Shown here one piece after another: positions 35,038 through 47,128 of a stretch of DNA of 64,000 nucleotides (the stretch's first letter is position 1; every line of letters starts with the position of its first letter). The stretch lies in assembly GCF_001423085.1 (NCBI RefSeq), contig NZ_LMNU01000001.1, positions 985,495 through 1,049,494 of the forward strand. The letters run 5' to 3'. The DNA is from Methylobacterium sp. Leaf125. Lineage in GTDB: Bacteria; Pseudomonadota; Alphaproteobacteria; Rhizobiales; Beijerinckiaceae. Made by a program: the position numbers and the translations under genes. The notes under the pieces were generated by a model that saw only the letters and a list, made by a program, of their open reading frames with translations, ran no database searches and was not told the DNA's origin.

Positions 35038-35730
35038 ATGGCGACGCTTTACCACTCTCCTTTCTGCCCGCACTCACGCTTCATCCGCCTGGTCCTGTCC
35101 GAGATGGGCATGGAGCCGACGCTGATGGAGGAGCGTGCCTGGGACCGGCGCGAGGCCTTCCTGCTGATCAATCCGGCCGGGACGACGCCGGTGCTGGTGG
35201 AGCAGAGCGGGCTCGCCGTGCCGGGGGCCGGGATCATCGCCGAGTATCTCGACGAGACCCGCGGGCTCGGCCTCAGCGGCCGGCGCCTCCTGCCCGAGAC
35301 CACGGCGGCCCGGGTCGAGGTGCGCCGCCTCCTCGACTGGTTCCTGGTCAAGTTCAACGCCGAGGTGACCGAGTACCTCGTCACCGAGAAGATCTCGAAG
35401 CGCTTCATGACCAGCGCCAACGGCGGCGGCCCGCCGGACATGAACGCCATTCGCGCCGCGCGCACCAACGTGCGCTACCACATGAAGTATATCGGCTACC
35501 TGATGTCCCGCCGGAAATGGCTGGCGGGCGACCATCTGACCTATGCCGATCTTGCGGCGGCGGCCCACCTCTCCTGCGTGGACTATCTCGGCGACGTGCC
35601 ATGGGACGAGGACGAGACGGCGAGGGACTGGTACGCGCGGGTGAAGTCCCGCCCGTGCTTCCGCACCCTGCTGGCCGACCGGGTGCCGGGCATGGCGCCG
35701 GCGGACCACTACGCGAACCTGGATTTTTGA
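35038..35730 (+). CDS. Glutathione S-transferase family protein
   Basis: A 230-residue GST. The thioredoxin-like N-terminal domain starts [19 protein letters not shown] with a C-P-H-S site, followed by [11 protein letters not shown] and the glutathione-binding [12 protein letters not shown]. The C-terminal helical domain includes [18 protein letters not shown], the N-capping box of the fold. The substrate is unknown. Its TGA overlaps the proposed TTG start of queG (TTGA). Confidence 0.9.
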   Translation: MATLYHSPFCPHSRFIRLVLSEMGMEPTLMEERAWDRREAFLLINPAGTTPVLVEQSGLAVPGAGIIAEYLDETRGLGLSGRRLLPETTAARVEVRRLLDWFLVKFNAEVTEYLVTEKISKRFMTSANGGGPPDMNAIRAARTNVRYHMKYIGYLMSRRKWLAGDHLTYADLAAAAHLSCVDYLGDVPWDEDETARDWYARVKSRPCFRTLLADRVPGMAPADHYANLDF

Positions 35731-37025
35731 ACGCACCGGGGCCGCCGCAGGCACGCGCCGCGAGCCGGCCGTTGCACGAACACGCCGCGAGCCGGCCGTC
35801 GCAGGAACGCGCCGCGAGCCAGCCGTTGCAGGCAACTGCCGCACGCAAGACACCCCGAAAAATTCTCGCGGGCGCCGACCTGCGTCGCGCCGTGGAGGCG
35901 CGCGCCCGCCTCCTCGGCTTCGAGGCCGTCCGCGTCACCCGCCCGGACGCGGTTCCCGAGCTTCGGACCCGGCTGCCCGCCTGGCTCGCCGCCGACCACC
36001 ACGGCGAGATGGACTGGATGGTGGAGCGGGCCGACCAGCGGGCCGATCCCGCCACCCTGTGGCCCGGTGTCCGCAGCATCGTCATGCTGGGCATGAATTA
36101 CGGCCCGGAGGTCGATCCCCGCGCGGTCCTGGCGCGGCGGGACCGGGGCGCCATCGCGGCCTATGCCCAGCGGCGCGACTACCACGAGGTGGTCAAGGGC
36201 AAGCTGAAGGAGCTCGGCGGCTACCTCTCGGCCAAGGGCGACGTCCGCGTGAAGGTCTTCGTCGACACGGCGCCCGTGATGGAGAAGCCCCTGGCCGCCG
36301 CCGCCGGCCTCGGCTGGCAGGGCAAGCACACGGTCCTGATCTCGCGCGCCTTCGGGAACTGGCTGCTGCTGGGTGCGATCTACACCTCGGCCGAGCTGGA
36401 GCCCGACACGCCGGAGACCGACCATTGCGGCTCGTGCCGGCGCTGCCTCGACATCTGCCCGACGAACGCCTTCCCGGCACCCTACCAGCTCGATGCCCGC
36501 CGCTGCATCGCCTACCTCACCATCGAGCATGCCGGGCCGATCCCGACCGAGTTCCGCGCCGCCATCGGCAACCGGGTCTTCGGCTGCGACGATTGCCTGG
36601 CCGTCTGTCCCTGGAACAAGTTCGCGGCGGCGGCCGCAGAGGGCCGCATGGCCGCCCGGGCCGACCTCGCCGCACCGGCCCTGGCCGACCTCGCCGGCCT
36701 CGACGAGGCGGCCTTCCGGGTCCGCTTCGCCGGCACGCCCGTGAAGCGGACGGGCCGCGACCGCTTCCTGCGCAACGTCCTCATCGCCATCGGCAACTCC
36801 GGTGAGCCCGGCCTCGCCGCGGCCGCCGAGGCGAACCTGTCCGACCCGTCGGCCCTGGTGCGCGGCATGGCGGTCTGGGCCCTCGGCCGCCTCGTCGCCC
36901 GGCCCCGTCTGCAGGACCTTTTCAACGCCCGGGGTTTCGGCGAAACCGACGACGCCGTCCGGGCCGAGTGGCGGTGCGCCCTCGATCCCGCCGGCTCCGA
37001 GACGACAGGACACGCCGCCTCATGA
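35727..37025 (+). CDS. queG: Epoxyqueuosine reductase QueG, with repeat-encoded N-terminal extension
   Basis: The last enzyme of tRNA queuosine synthesis, cobalamin-dependent, with two [4Fe-4S] clusters: [12 protein letters not shown] and [32 protein letters not shown] and the catalytic-Asp region [12 protein letters not shown] are standard. No ATG precedes the conserved start, so TTG at 35727 (overlapping the GST stop), 35772 or 35826 must be used. The first 40 residues are coded by 27-bp repeats ([27 protein letters not shown]) and are not conserved. It completes the queE-D-C pathway at 11.4-13.2 kb. The next gene overlaps by ATGA. Confidence 0.92.
   Translation: MNAPGPPQARAASRPLHEHAASRPSQERAASQPLQATAARKTPRKILAGADLRRAVEARARLLGFEAVRVTRPDAVPELRTRLPAWLAADHHGEMDWMVERADQRADPATLWPGVRSIVMLGMNYGPEVDPRAVLARRDRGAIAAYAQRRDYHEVVKGKLKELGGYLSAKGDVRVKVFVDTAPVMEKPLAAAAGLGWQGKHTVLISRAFGNWLLLGAIYTSAELEPDTPETDHCGSCRRCLDICPTNAFPAPYQLDARRCIAYLTIEHAGPIPTEFRAAIGNRVFGCDDCLAVCPWNKFAAAAAEGRMAARADLAAPALADLAGLDEAAFRVRFAGTPVKRTGRDRFLRNVLIAIGNSGEPGLAAAAEANLSDPSALVRGMAVWALGRLVARPRLQDLFNARGFGETDDAVRAEWRCALDPAGSETTGHAAS
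35745..35835 (+). repeat. 27-bp tandem repeats at the start of queG
   Basis: Three 27-base units beginning GCCGCGAGCC(G/A)GCCG, at about 35756, 35783 and 35810, encode nonapeptides starting AAS. Two of the possible TTG start codons lie inside the units, so repeat number could alter the protein start. Confidence 0.75.
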
Positions 37026-37885
37026 ACCTCTTCGTCTTCGGCCTGGGCTTCACCGCCCGGCGCTTCGTGGAGCGCGCCCGCAGCCGCTTCGACACGGTGC
37101 GCGCCACGGTCACCGATCCGGGGCGGACCGGACCGGGCGACATCGCCGAGATGCGGGCCTTCGGACCCGATTCGAACGACCCCCGCATCGCGGCCGACCT
37201 CGCCGATACGGACGTGCTCCTCGTCTCGGCCCCTCCGGTCCGCGACCTCGACACGACCCTCGGCGTATACCGCGACGCCATCGCCCGGAGCCGCATCGGC
37301 TGGATCGGCTATCTCTCGACCATCGGCGTCTACGGCGACCACGGGGGCGCCTGGATCGACGAGGACACCGCCCCCAGCCCGGTGAGCGGCCGCTCGCAAG
37401 GTCGCCTCGCCGTCGAGGCGGCCTGGCTGACCCTGGGCCGCGAGACCGGCAAGCCCGTCCAGGTGTTCCGCCTGTCGGGCATCTACGGCCCGGGCCGCAA
37501 CCCGATCGTCAAGCTGCGCGACGGCAAATCGCAGCGGATTATCAAGCCGGGACAGGTGTTTAACCGCATCCACGTGGACGACATCGCCACGACGCTGCTG
37601 GCCTCGATCGACAAGCCCCGGAACGGCGCGGTCTACAACGTCACCGACGACGAACCCACGCCGCCGCAGGTGGTCACGGAGTACGCCGCCAAGCTCGCCG
37701 GCCTGCCGCTGCCGCCGGAGATCGATTTCGAGACCGCCGACCTCAGCCCGATGGCGCGCAGCTTCTACGGCGAGAACAAGCGGGTCCGGAACCGCCGCAT
37801 CCGGGACGAGCTCGGCGTCGACCTCGCCTATCCGACCTACCGCGAAGGCCTCGCCGCCCTCACCGCCGATGCGCGGACGGCCTAG
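37022..37885 (+). CDS. NAD-dependent epimerase/dehydratase-like protein (YeeZ type)
   Basis: A 287-residue extended SDR-like protein. The Rossmann start is [15 protein letters not shown] (GxGxxA-like), followed by [25 protein letters not shown] and [13 protein letters not shown]. The classical Y-x-x-x-K pair is not visible, as in the YeeZ/SDR_a group. The substrate is unknown. The ATG overlaps the queG stop (ATGA), so it is co-translated with queG; functional relation to queuosine is not shown. Confidence 0.85.
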   Translation: MNLFVFGLGFTARRFVERARSRFDTVRATVTDPGRTGPGDIAEMRAFGPDSNDPRIAADLADTDVLLVSAPPVRDLDTTLGVYRDAIARSRIGWIGYLSTIGVYGDHGGAWIDEDTAPSPVSGRSQGRLAVEAAWLTLGRETGKPVQVFRLSGIYGPGRNPIVKLRDGKSQRIIKPGQVFNRIHVDDIATTLLASIDKPRNGAVYNVTDDEPTPPQVVTEYAAKLAGLPLPPEIDFETADLSPMARSFYGENKRVRNRRIRDELGVDLAYPTYREGLAALTADARTA

Positions 37886-37969
37886 CGTCCCGGCCTGCCC
37901 CGTGGGCGCCCGGGTTCGGTCGCACCGGCCATCGCGACGGTTCGGCCCGCATCACCGGGGGACCACGCC

Positions 37970-39061
37970 GTGAGAGTGCTCCATTCCCTCCAGGCGATGC
38001 GGGGGCTCGCGGCGTGCCTAGTCGTCTACGCCCATGCCTTCGACCTCGCCAAGACCCTGAGTTCCGGGCCGGCCGTCCAGGCCCGCCTCGGCTACCTTGA
38101 GGATTTCGGGGCCATCGGCGTCGACGTCTTCTTCGTCATCAGCGGCGTCATCATCACGCTCACGGCGCAGCGCATCGTCGATCTGCCGTCCGCACATCGC
38201 TTCGCCCGGCGCCGCGTCCTGCGCGTCGTACCGTATTACTGGCTCCTCAGCGGTCTCGTCGTCGGCCTGACGCTCCTGTCCGGGCTGCCCGACGCGCGCC
38301 GAATTCCGGCGACGGTGCTGTTCTTCCCGTTCAGTGCGCGCGGCTTCGAGATGCCGTACCTGGCGGTCGGCTGGACGCTCTGTTTCGAGATGCTGTTCTA
38401 TCTCTGCGTCTATCTCGCCCGGGCGTGGCTGTTCTGGACGCCGACGCTCCGGTTCTCCGTGGCGCTCATCCTCTTCGCCGGGCTCTTCGTGCTGGCGCGG
38501 CCCGAGCCCGTCACCCTGTTCCTCCTCAACCCGATCATCCTCGAGTTCGGCTTCGGCATCGGCCTCGCCCGGCTCTATCGGCGCGGTACCGTCGGGCGCG
38601 CGGAGGCCCGGTATCTCTTCGCCTTCGGTCTGATCGGCTTTGCCCTGAACCTGATCTTCGGCTTCGGTCAGGCCTCGGAGCTGGAATACACCGTCGCCCT
38701 CCCGGGGGCCGCCTACCGGGTGCTGGTCTTCGGCGTTCCGAGCGCCGCCGTGGTGGGCGGCCTGCTGCTCATGGAGGGGGCCGGCGTGCGGATCGGAACG
38801 GCGCTGGAGGGACTGGGGAACGCGTCCTACTCGATCTATCTCACGCACACGCTCACGTTCGAAGTCATCCGGGCTGCGGTGCCGCGGAACAGCCTGGCGC
38901 CCGACCTCGCCATCGCCCTGGCGCTGGTCCTCGGCGTCGCGCTCGGGTTCGTGGCCTACCACGTCCTCGAGCGGCCGCTCCTGCGGGCCCTCGGGAGCCT
39001 TCCTGCCCCCGCCGGTCAGGGCCGTTCGGGGCCTGCCGCCACCGGGACGGCGAGCCCCTGA
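37970..39061 (+). CDS. Acyltransferase 3 family membrane protein
   Basis: A 363-residue inner-membrane protein with about ten helices. The family start HSLQAMRGLAACLVVYAHA contains the R-x10-H pair (Arg and His) required in acyltransferase-3 proteins; DVFFVISGVIITL and SYSIYLTHTLTF follow in standard positions. Such enzymes O-acylate surface glycans such as O-antigen or exopolysaccharide. The start is GTG at 37970. It converges with the OlsB-like gene, 12 bases apart. Confidence 0.88.
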   Translation: MRVLHSLQAMRGLAACLVVYAHAFDLAKTLSSGPAVQARLGYLEDFGAIGVDVFFVISGVIITLTAQRIVDLPSAHRFARRRVLRVVPYYWLLSGLVVGLTLLSGLPDARRIPATVLFFPFSARGFEMPYLAVGWTLCFEMLFYLCVYLARAWLFWTPTLRFSVALILFAGLFVLARPEPVTLFLLNPIILEFGFGIGLARLYRRGTVGRAEARYLFAFGLIGFALNLIFGFGQASELEYTVALPGAAYRVLVFGVPSAAVVGGLLLMEGAGVRIGTALEGLGNASYSIYLTHTLTFEVIRAAVPRNSLAPDLAIALALVLGVALGFVAYHVLERPLLRALGSLPAPAGQGRSGPAATGTASP

Positions 39062-39073
39062 ACGGAAGGACCG

Positions 39074-40120
39074 TCAGGCCGCCCTGCGGTTTGCCGCCGG
39101 CCCGAAATGGTCGCGGTAGCGTTCCGCGATGGCCGAGACGGGCAGCACCACGAAGACGTCCGTGGTGCCGAACTGGTGGTCCACCACGGCCCCGTCGCCG
39201 AAGGTGGCACCGACGCGCAGGTATCCCTTGATCAGCGGCGGCAGCGCTTGGAGCGCCGCCTTGGGATCCACGGCCTCGCGGGCGAGGCGGTCCATGGCGA
39301 CATAGCGCTCGGGCAGGGCGCGGGCGCACCAGCCCTCCGCCGCCCGGGCATGGTGGTGCAGGAAGCTCAGGGGGAGGGCGAGACGGTCGGGGTCGGTCCC
39401 TTCCAGGCTGGCGCAGCCCAGCATGGCGTCGATGCGGTGATGCTGCACATAGGCCCAGATCCCGGCCCAGAGCAGCTCCACCGTCCGCTTCGTCCGATAG
39501 GGCTTCAGCACGCAGGAGCGCCCGAGCTCGAGGAAGCGCGCGCCCGGGTTGGCCGCCATCATCGGGGCGATGTCGTACTCGCCCGCGGTGTAGAAGCCGA
39601 AGTGACGGTCGGCCGCCTCCTGGCGCAGGAGGCGGTAGGTGCCGACCACCTTCGGCCGGGCCCGGCGGAAGGGCTTTGTGGCGAAGGGCGTCGTGTCCAC
39701 GGCCGCATGGTCGATGACGAGGAGGTGGTCGCAGACCGCGTCGTAATCGTCGATGTCCCGGCGCGACAGTATCGCGAGGCCGCTCGGGACCGCCGACATC
39801 TCCTCGTAGAACACCCCGTAGCGCAGCCGCTGCGCCCGCCGAATTTCCGAGACGGTGGTGGCGAGACGGACCTCCAGGGTGCCGATCCGGCCCAGGGTCG
39901 CAGGGAGGCCCGGAGCCGCCAGGGGCTTCTTGAGGCGGGGCTTGAATCGGATCGGCGCCGCCCCGGGGGGGAGCAGCAGGCCGCGGGGATGGAGGGCCGG
40001 AAGGCCGGCACGGCCCGCCTCGGCGGTGCGCTGCTTCAGCCGGGCAAAGGGGGCGTGCACATGCGCCTCCCAGCCATTGAGCCACGCCGTGGAGGCATCG
40101 CGCGCGAAGTTCGGAACCAT
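39074..40120 (-). CDS. OlsB-like acyltransferase (hemolysin/ornithine lipid GNAT family)
   Basis: A 348-residue protein. The region from about residue 75 shows LEVRLATTVSEIRRAQRLRY, VFYEEMSA, DDYDAVCDHLLVID and GTYRLLRQEAA, matching ornithine-acyl-ACP N-acyltransferase OlsB, which makes lyso-ornithine lipid. FLELGRSCVLKPYR and a C-terminal GYLRVGATFGDGAVVDHQFG support the same family. The N terminus is longer than typical OlsB. No olsA is adjacent. Assignment to ornithine lipid synthesis is likely but inferred. Confidence 0.8.
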   Translation of the reverse strand: MVPNFARDASTAWLNGWEAHVHAPFARLKQRTAEAGRAGLPALHPRGLLLPPGAAPIRFKPRLKKPLAAPGLPATLGRIGTLEVRLATTVSEIRRAQRLRYGVFYEEMSAVPSGLAILSRRDIDDYDAVCDHLLVIDHAAVDTTPFATKPFRRARPKVVGTYRLLRQEAADRHFGFYTAGEYDIAPMMAANPGARFLELGRSCVLKPYRTKRTVELLWAGIWAYVQHHRIDAMLGCASLEGTDPDRLALPLSFLHHHARAAEGWCARALPERYVAMDRLAREAVDPKAALQALPPLIKGYLRVGATFGDGAVVDHQFGTTDVFVVLPVSAIAERYRDHFGPAANRRAA

Positions 40121-40334
40121 CGTCCAATCCGCCCTGTCGGGACACCGAGGCGGCTCCGCGGGAGCCCCTGGCCTCGTGCCTTCGGGAGGTCACAACATCA
40201 CGAAGCCCACACGCTTTTATGACACAGATTGCCGTTTAGCCAGAGAGGTTTGCGACGGGATGAGCCCGACCCTCGGCGACGGCCCGGTGGGTAGTCGCCG
40301 AAGGATCAGGCCCGCCGATCGCAGACGAACGGGC

Positions 40335-40724
40335 TCAGACGAACTGGTTCAGACCCGGGATCGAACCGACGATCGGTCCCATCACGTCCTCGCCGGCCTT
40401 CTCGCGGCCGTAGGCGAACAGCTCCTGGCCGAGGGGCTGCATCTGGCCCATCGGCACGCCGGCCGACATCAGCTTCTGGCCGAGAGCCATGACGCCGCCG
40501 CCACCCATCATGCCGCCGAGCATGCCCATCAGGCCGCCGCCGCCCTCGCCGGCGTTGGCTTCGGCGATCGTGGCCTCGGATCCCGGCAGGGCGCTGAGCA
40601 GCTGGCTCACCTCGGTGGCGGGCCCCTCCTTCTGCAGGAAGGCCAGGATATGGCCGATGGCGGTCTGGGCCGTGGCGGCATCGAGGCCGGTCCGGTTCGT
40701 CACACGGGCGATCAACTCTTCCAT
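40335..40724 (-). CDS. Small DUF2267-like protein with Gly/Met-rich centre
   Basis: A 129-residue protein. The N-terminal 50 residues (EELIARVTNRTGLDAATAQT, AIGHILAFLQKEGP) resemble DUF2267. A Gly/Met-rich segment (GGGLMGMLGGMMGGGG) follows, then LGQKLMSAGVPMGQMQPLGQ and an ordinary C terminus. No signal peptide. Start ATG 40724. It is divergent from a HerA-like ATPase that carries a similar Gly-rich segment. Confidence 0.75.
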   Translation of the reverse strand: MEELIARVTNRTGLDAATAQTAIGHILAFLQKEGPATEVSQLLSALPGSEATIAEANAGEGGGGLMGMLGGMMGGGGVMALGQKLMSAGVPMGQMQPLGQELFAYGREKAGEDVMGPIVGSIPGLNQFV

Positions 40725-40917
40725 CTCAAACGGGCTCCTGGGTGGCCGGCTCTTCCACGCGGCCGGGATTGCTACGCGGTCGGGATGTTGTCCTTCCGGC
40801 CTCATCGCCCCGAAATCAAGGCCGGCCCGCGAAGCGCTGGAAAATGCCGCGGCCGCAGCCCATAACCGGCACGGTCGATGCCGCCGCGCCTAGGCCGGCG
40901 AAGAGGAGCGGACGGTC

Positions 40918-42450
40918 ATGCAGGACGACGGCACGATCCTGGTGGGCAAGGCGCCGCTGAAGGACGGCACCCTGAAGTCCGAGGGTCTGACCCTCCGGCT
41001 CGCCAATCGCCACGGCCTGGTGGCGGGGGCCACCGGCACCGGTAAGACCGTGACCCTGCAGGTCATGGCCGAGGGGTTCTCCAACGCCGGCGTTCCCGTC
41101 TTCGCTGCGGACATCAAGGGAGATCTTTCGGGCCTCGCTGCGGCCGGGGAATCGAAGCCGGTTTTCGTCAAGCGCGCCGCGGAACTGGGGATTTCCTACG
41201 AGCCCGACCGGTTCCCGACGGTGTTCTGGGACCTGTTCGGAGACCAGGGCCATCCGATCCGCTGCACCGTCATCGAGATGGGGCCGCTGCTGCTCGCACG
41301 CTTGCTGGAGCTCAACGACACCCAGGAAGGCGTCCTGAACATCGCGTTCCGGGTCGCCGACGACAACAAGTGGCCGGTCCTCGACCTCAAGGACCTGCGA
41401 GCCCTGCTCCTCTACCTCACCGAGAACCTGAAGGCGGTCTCGGGCCAGTACGGCAACGTCTCGGCGGCCTCCGTGGGCGCGATCCAGCGCCAGCTCCTGA
41501 TGCTTGAGAACCAGGGGGCGGACCGCTTTTTCGGGGAGCCTGCCCTCGACCTCAACGACTTCATGCGGGTGGACCGCGAGGGCCGGGGCATCGTGAACAT
41601 CCTGGCCGCCGACAAGCTGATGCAGCGGCCCCGGCTCTACGCCTCGTTCCTGCTCTGGATGCTCTCCGAGCTTTTCGAGCAGCTTCCCGAGGTCGGCGAC
41701 CTCGACAAGCCGAAGCTGGTGTTCTTCTTCGACGAGGCGCACCTCCTGTTCGACGACGCTCCGAAGGCGCTCCTCGATGCGGTGGAGCAGGTGGTGCGCC
41801 TGATCCGCTCGAAGGGCGTCGGCGTCTACTTCGTGACGCAGAACCCCCTCGACGTGCCGGAATCGGTCCTCGGCCAGCTCGGCAACCGGGTGCAGCATGC
41901 CCTGCGCGCCTTCACGCCCCGCGATCAGCGCGCCGTGAAGGCCGCGGCCGAGACGTTCCGCCAGAATCCCGGCTTCGACGTCGCCGAGGCCATCACCGAG
42001 CTCGGCGTCGGCGAGGCCCTCGTCTCGTTCCTGGAGGCGAAGGGCACGCCCTCGGTCGTTGAGCGCGCCTTGATCGCCCCGCCCCAGGGTCGCGTCGGCC
42101 CGATCACCCCGGCCGAGCGGGCCGAGCTCATGGCGAAGAGCCCCGTGCGCGGCAAGTACGACCAGTCGGTCGACAACGAGAGCGCCTACGAGATGCTGGC
42201 TGCCCGCAAGGGCCTCGACGGAGGGCCGGGCGGGGCCGAGCCCGCGGAAGGGGGCTTGGGTGGAATGCTCGGCGGCTGGCTCGGGGGTGTTCTCGGCAGC
42301 AAGCCGGCCGGCAAGAGCGGCCGCCGGCCGGCCCCCGGCCTCGCTGAGCAGGTCCTTGGCAACGCCGCCCGCTCGATGGCCCGCAAGGTTGGGACCGAGG
42401 TGGGGAACGCGATCCTGCGGAACGTGCTGGGCGGCCTGACGAAGCGGTAG
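40918..42450 (+). CDS. HerA-like ATPase (DUF853/YjgR family)
   Basis: A 510-residue FtsK/HerA-type P-loop ATPase. Walker A is [12 protein letters not shown] (residues about 37-48) and Walker [35 protein letters not shown] includes a sensor-like polar residue. DUF853 proteins such as E. coli YjgR are of unknown function but are structurally related to DNA translocases. Residues about 440-460 are Gly-rich ([17 protein letters not shown]). It is divergent from the Gly/Met-rich small gene and upstream of rplU. Confidence 0.88.
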   Translation: MQDDGTILVGKAPLKDGTLKSEGLTLRLANRHGLVAGATGTGKTVTLQVMAEGFSNAGVPVFAADIKGDLSGLAAAGESKPVFVKRAAELGISYEPDRFPTVFWDLFGDQGHPIRCTVIEMGPLLLARLLELNDTQEGVLNIAFRVADDNKWPVLDLKDLRALLLYLTENLKAVSGQYGNVSAASVGAIQRQLLMLENQGADRFFGEPALDLNDFMRVDREGRGIVNILAADKLMQRPRLYASFLLWMLSELFEQLPEVGDLDKPKLVFFFDEAHLLFDDAPKALLDAVEQVVRLIRSKGVGVYFVTQNPLDVPESVLGQLGNRVQHALRAFTPRDQRAVKAAAETFRQNPGFDVAEAITELGVGEALVSFLEAKGTPSVVERALIAPPQGRVGPITPAERAELMAKSPVRGKYDQSVDNESAYEMLAARKGLDGGPGGAEPAEGGLGGMLGGWLGGVLGSKPAGKSGRRPAPGLAEQVLGNAARSMARKVGTEVGNAILRNVLGGLTKR

Positions 42451-42480
42451 GTCGTCGGTGCCGACGCTCGGGCGCCCGCA

Positions 42481-42509
42481 TTGACAAATCACCCTGTCCC
42501 CGCCTATCC
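42481..42509 (+). promoter_or_regulatory. Housekeeping-type promoter for rplU-rpmA
   Basis: TTGACA at 42481-42486, a 17-base spacer and CTATCC at 42504-42509 form a good -35/-10 pair for the vegetative sigma factor in an otherwise GC-rich leader. The rplU start is 164 bases beyond the -10 element, leaving a long 5' leader. Confidence 0.6.
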
Positions 42510-42673
42510 ACCGCCTCTCGCGCGGCTTCCTCGACGAAGTCCGCGCGTTTCGCGTTCGCGCTCGGCCCAGGCAGCAAGCCCCGATCCGGTGTCGCGGATG
42601 ACCTGAACAAGAAGACGGTCCAGGCTCGCCTCGCGGTGAGCGGGAGACCGGCAGAGAACACGAAGAGAGAACG

Positions 42674-42988
42674 ATGTTCGCAGTCATCAAGACGGGCGGC
42701 AAGCAGTATCGCGTTGCCGCCAACGACACCATCACGATCGCCACCCTCGAGGGTGAGGCCGGTTCGGCCGTCACCTTCGGTGACGTGCTCCTGTTCACGA
42801 ACGGCGAAGGCGCCACCCAGGTCGGCGCGCCGCTGCTCTCGGGCATCAGCGTCACCGGCGAGATCGTCAGCCACGGCCGCGACGCGAAGGTCATCGCCTT
42901 CAAGAAGCGCCGCCGTCAGAACTCGCGCCGCAAGCGGGGCCACCGCCAGCACCACACGGTGGTCCGCATCACCGGCATCAGCGCCTGA
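42674..42988 (+). CDS. rplU: 50S ribosomal protein L21
   Basis: A 104-residue L21 of normal length; FAVIKTGGKQYRVAANDTIT at the start and KVIAFKKRRRQNSRRKRGHR near the end are unmistakable. The start is preceded by AGAGAG. It is followed after 39 bases by rpmA, the conserved order rplU-rpmA-obg. Confidence 0.98.
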   Translation: MFAVIKTGGKQYRVAANDTITIATLEGEAGSAVTFGDVLLFTNGEGATQVGAPLLSGISVTGEIVSHGRDAKVIAFKKRRRQNSRRKRGHRQHHTVVRITGISA

Positions 42989-43027
42989 CGATCCGACCTG
43001 AGATCCAAAGATTCGGAGTAATTCCCC

Positions 43028-43294
43028 ATGGCCCATAAAAAAGCAGGCGGCTCGTCCCGCAACGGTCGCGACTCGGCCGGTCAGCGCCTCGGCGTGAAGA
43101 AGTTCGGTTCCGAGGCCGTGATTCCGGGCAACATCATCGTGCGCCAGCGGGGCACCAAGTGGCACCCCGGCACCAATGTCGGCATCGGCACGGATCATAC
43201 CCTGTTCGCCAAGGTTGCCGGCCGGGTGCTGTTCGAGACGAAGCGCGGCCGCGCCTTCGTCACCGTCGTGCCGATGCAGGAAGCTGCCGAGTAA
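43028..43294 (+). CDS. rpmA: 50S ribosomal protein L27
   Basis: An 88-residue L27 beginning [20 protein letters not shown], with no N-terminal cleavage extension; [20 protein letters not shown] follows. GGAG lies 11 bases before the start. A terminator hairpin follows before obg. Confidence 0.98.
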   Translation: MAHKKAGGSSRNGRDSAGQRLGVKKFGSEAVIPGNIIVRQRGTKWHPGTNVGIGTDHTLFAKVAGRVLFETKRGRAFVTVVPMQEAAE

Positions 43295-43341
43295 GGCGCC
43301 GAACCAGGGCCTTCCGCGAGGCGGGCCCGACCACCAGATGA

Positions 43342-44478
<1,137 letters not shown>

Positions 44479-44554
44479 GGAGGGGAAGCCAGGTCTTGTG
44501 CGGTGGCCAACCGGTCGTCACAAGCGCTCCATCGCCCTCTCGCCGATGCTGCCG

Positions 44555-45691
44555 ATGACCTCCGACGTTCAGCCCCCGAACCTCCAAGACTTCCGTCGCA
44601 TCGTCATCAAGGTCGGTTCGGCCCTCCTGGTCGACCGGACGCGTGGGCGCCTGCGCCATGCTTGGCTGAGTGCGCTCGCCGAGGACATCGCCGACCTTCA
44701 TGCCAGCGGTGCCGACGTCCTCGTCGTCTCCTCCGGGGCCATCGCCCTGGGACGCACGGTGCTCGGCTACCCGCCCGGGACCTTGCGCCTGGAGGAGAGC
44801 CAGGCGGCGGCGGCCGTCGGGCAGATCGCCCTCGCGCGCCACTGGTCGGAAGCGTTGGGGCATCACGGCATCGCCGCCGGCCAGATCCTGGTTACGCCCC
44901 AGGACACGGAGGAGCGCCGGCGCTACCTCAATGCGCGCGCCACGGTGCTGAAGCTCCTCGAGGTGCGGGCCGTGCCCGTCGTCAATGAGAACGATACGGT
45001 GGCCACCAGCGAGATCCGCTACGGCGACAACGATCGCCTGGCCGCCCGCGTCGCCACGATGATCGGGGCCGACGTGCTCGTACTGTTCTCCGACATCGAT
45101 GGCCTCTACACAGCGCCGCCGCACACCGACCCGGAGGCGCGCCACCTGCCCCTGATCGAGCGGATCACTCCCGAGATCGAGGCCATGGCGGGTGGGCCGG
45201 CCTCGGAGCTTTCCCGCGGCGGCATGCGCACCAAGGTCGAGGCGGCCAAGATCGCCGCGAGCGGCGGCACCCACATGATCATCGCCGACGGGCGCGAGAA
45301 GAATCCCCTGCGCAGCATTCTCCGGGGTGGGCGCTGCAGCTGGTTCCTGTCCGGCTCGAACCCCGTCACCGCGCGCAAGAGCTGGATCGCCGGCTCCCTG
45401 GAGCCGCGCGGCATTCTCACGGTCGATGCCGGCGCGGCGCGAGCCCTCCAGGGCGGCGCGAGCCTGTTGCCGGTGGGCGTCACGAAGGTCCAGGGCGGCT
45501 TCGGGCGCGGTGACGCGGTGGTGATCCGCGACGAGGCCGGGCGCATTCTCGGACGTGGGCTCGTAGCCTATGACAGCGATCAGGCCCTGCGCATCATCGG
45601 GCGGCCGAGCCGCGAGATCGCGGACCTCCTCACCCATCCGGGTCGGGCCGAGATGGTGCACCGCGACGACCTCGCCATGGTGGGGGAATAG
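44555..45691 (+). CDS. proB: Glutamate 5-kinase ProB
   Basis: A 378-residue enzyme for the first step of proline synthesis. The amino acid kinase domain starts [14 protein letters not shown], with [10 protein letters not shown] and [28 protein letters not shown] binds ATP, and a C-terminal PUA domain begins near residue 275. ATG at 44555 is chosen; another ATG at 44546 is three codons upstream. proA follows after 63 bases, so the two act as a unit. Confidence 0.97.
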   Translation: MTSDVQPPNLQDFRRIVIKVGSALLVDRTRGRLRHAWLSALAEDIADLHASGADVLVVSSGAIALGRTVLGYPPGTLRLEESQAAAAVGQIALARHWSEALGHHGIAAGQILVTPQDTEERRRYLNARATVLKLLEVRAVPVVNENDTVATSEIRYGDNDRLAARVATMIGADVLVLFSDIDGLYTAPPHTDPEARHLPLIERITPEIEAMAGGPASELSRGGMRTKVEAAKIAASGGTHMIIADGREKNPLRSILRGGRCSWFLSGSNPVTARKSWIAGSLEPRGILTVDAGAARALQGGASLLPVGVTKVQGGFGRGDAVVIRDEAGRILGRGLVAYDSDQALRIIGRPSREIADLLTHPGRAEMVHRDDLAMVGE

Positions 45692-45754
45692 CAGCTCTGT
45701 CAGCGGCAATGCTTGTTTTGACGGTATCCGGCATGGCATGACGAGCGGGAACAC

Positions 45755-47098
45755 ATGGCGGCCGCGCCCCTTTCCGCGACGGTCGCGAGGATGAAGGCCG
45801 TGCCCGTTCTGAACCTGCGAACCGATTTTGCGCCGCCCGGCGATCTCTCCGAGGAGATGAACGCCATCGGCCGTCGCGCCCGCGCCGCCGCCCGCCAGAT
45901 CGCCCTCGCGCCAGCCCAGACCAAGGACACGGCCCTGCGGCTGATCTCCGAGCGCCTGCGCGCCGAGCGAGACGTCATCCTGGCCGAGAACGCCCTCGAT
46001 GTGGAAGCGGCTCGTGCCGCCGGCCAGACGCAGGCGCTCATCGACCGCCTCACCCTTGATGCGGGCCGCCTGAACGGCATCGCGGATGCGGTGGCCAAGA
46101 TCGGTGCGCTGCCCGATCCCGTCGGCCGGCAGGTCGCGGCCTTCGAGCGGCCCAACGGCCTGCTCATCGAGCGCATCGCCGTCCCCCTCGGCGTGATCGG
46201 CGTCATCTTCGAGAGCCGGCCCAACGTCACTGCCGATGCCGGTGCGCTCTGCCTGAAAGCCGGCAACGCCGCGATCCTGCGGGCAGGCTCGGACAGCCAT
46301 CGCTCCGCCATGGCCATCGCCCGCGTCATGCGCGCCGGGCTGGAGGCTGCCGGCCTGCCCGCCGACGCCATCCAGATCGTACCGACCCGCGACCGGGCCG
46401 CGGTGGGAGCGATGCTCACCGGTCTCGACGGGGGTATCGACGTCATCGTGCCCCGCGGCGGGCGTGGGCTGGTGGAACGCGTGCAGGTGGAGGCCCGGGT
46501 TCCGGTCTTCGCCCATCTCGATGGGATCTGCCACGTCTACGTGGCGGCCGGTGCCGACCTCGACATGGCCCGCACCGTCCTGCTCAACAGCAAGATGCGC
46601 CGCACCGGCATCTGTGGGGCTGCCGAAACCCTGCTCGTCGACCGCGCTTGTGCCGACACACACCTGGCCCCCCTCGTCACCGCTCTGCTGGACGCCGGCT
46701 GTGCGGTGCGCGGTGACGCCGCCGTCCAGGCGGTCGACGACCGGGTCACGGCCGCCATCGAGGCGGACTGGCGCACCGAGTACCTCGACGCCATTATCTC
46801 GGTGCGCGTGGTCGACGGCCTCGACGCTGCAATCGAGCACATCGAGACCAACGGCTCGCACCACACCGACGCGATCATCACTGACGATATCGCCGAGGCC
46901 ACGCGCTTCCTCGCCGAAGTCGATTCGGCGATCGTGACCCACAACGCCTCGACCCAATTCGCCGATGGCGGCGAGTTCGGCTTCGGGGCCGAGATCGGAA
47001 TCGCGACCGGACGGATGCACGCACGTGGGCCGGTGGGCGTCGAGCAGCTGACGACCTTCAAGTACCGCGTTCACGGGAACGGGCAGACGCGTCCTTGA
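45755..47098 (+). CDS. proA: Gamma-glutamyl phosphate reductase ProA
   Basis: A 447-residue NADPH-dependent enzyme that reduces glutamyl phosphate made by Pro[32 protein letters not shown] and the catalytic Cys287 in [13 protein letters not shown] are visible, and the end [19 protein letters not shown] is typical. The N terminus is about 12 residues longer than a second in-frame ATG at 45791. It lies between proB and nadD. Confidence 0.97.
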   Translation: MAAAPLSATVARMKAVPVLNLRTDFAPPGDLSEEMNAIGRRARAAARQIALAPAQTKDTALRLISERLRAERDVILAENALDVEAARAAGQTQALIDRLTLDAGRLNGIADAVAKIGALPDPVGRQVAAFERPNGLLIERIAVPLGVIGVIFESRPNVTADAGALCLKAGNAAILRAGSDSHRSAMAIARVMRAGLEAAGLPADAIQIVPTRDRAAVGAMLTGLDGGIDVIVPRGGRGLVERVQVEARVPVFAHLDGICHVYVAAGADLDMARTVLLNSKMRRTGICGAAETLLVDRACADTHLAPLVTALLDAGCAVRGDAAVQAVDDRVTAAIEADWRTEYLDAIISVRVVDGLDAAIEHIETNGSHHTDAIITDDIAEATRFLAEVDSAIVTHNASTQFADGGEFGFGAEIGIATGRMHARGPVGVEQLTTFKYRVHGNGQTRP

Positions 47099-47128
47099 CG
47101 CGGCCACGTCCGACCCGACTCGGCCCCG

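Noticed and set aside
34959-37025. A 688-codon frame that would join a leader to QueG
   Set aside because: The first 256 codons overlap the GST gene in another frame and show no conservation; only the QueG part is real.
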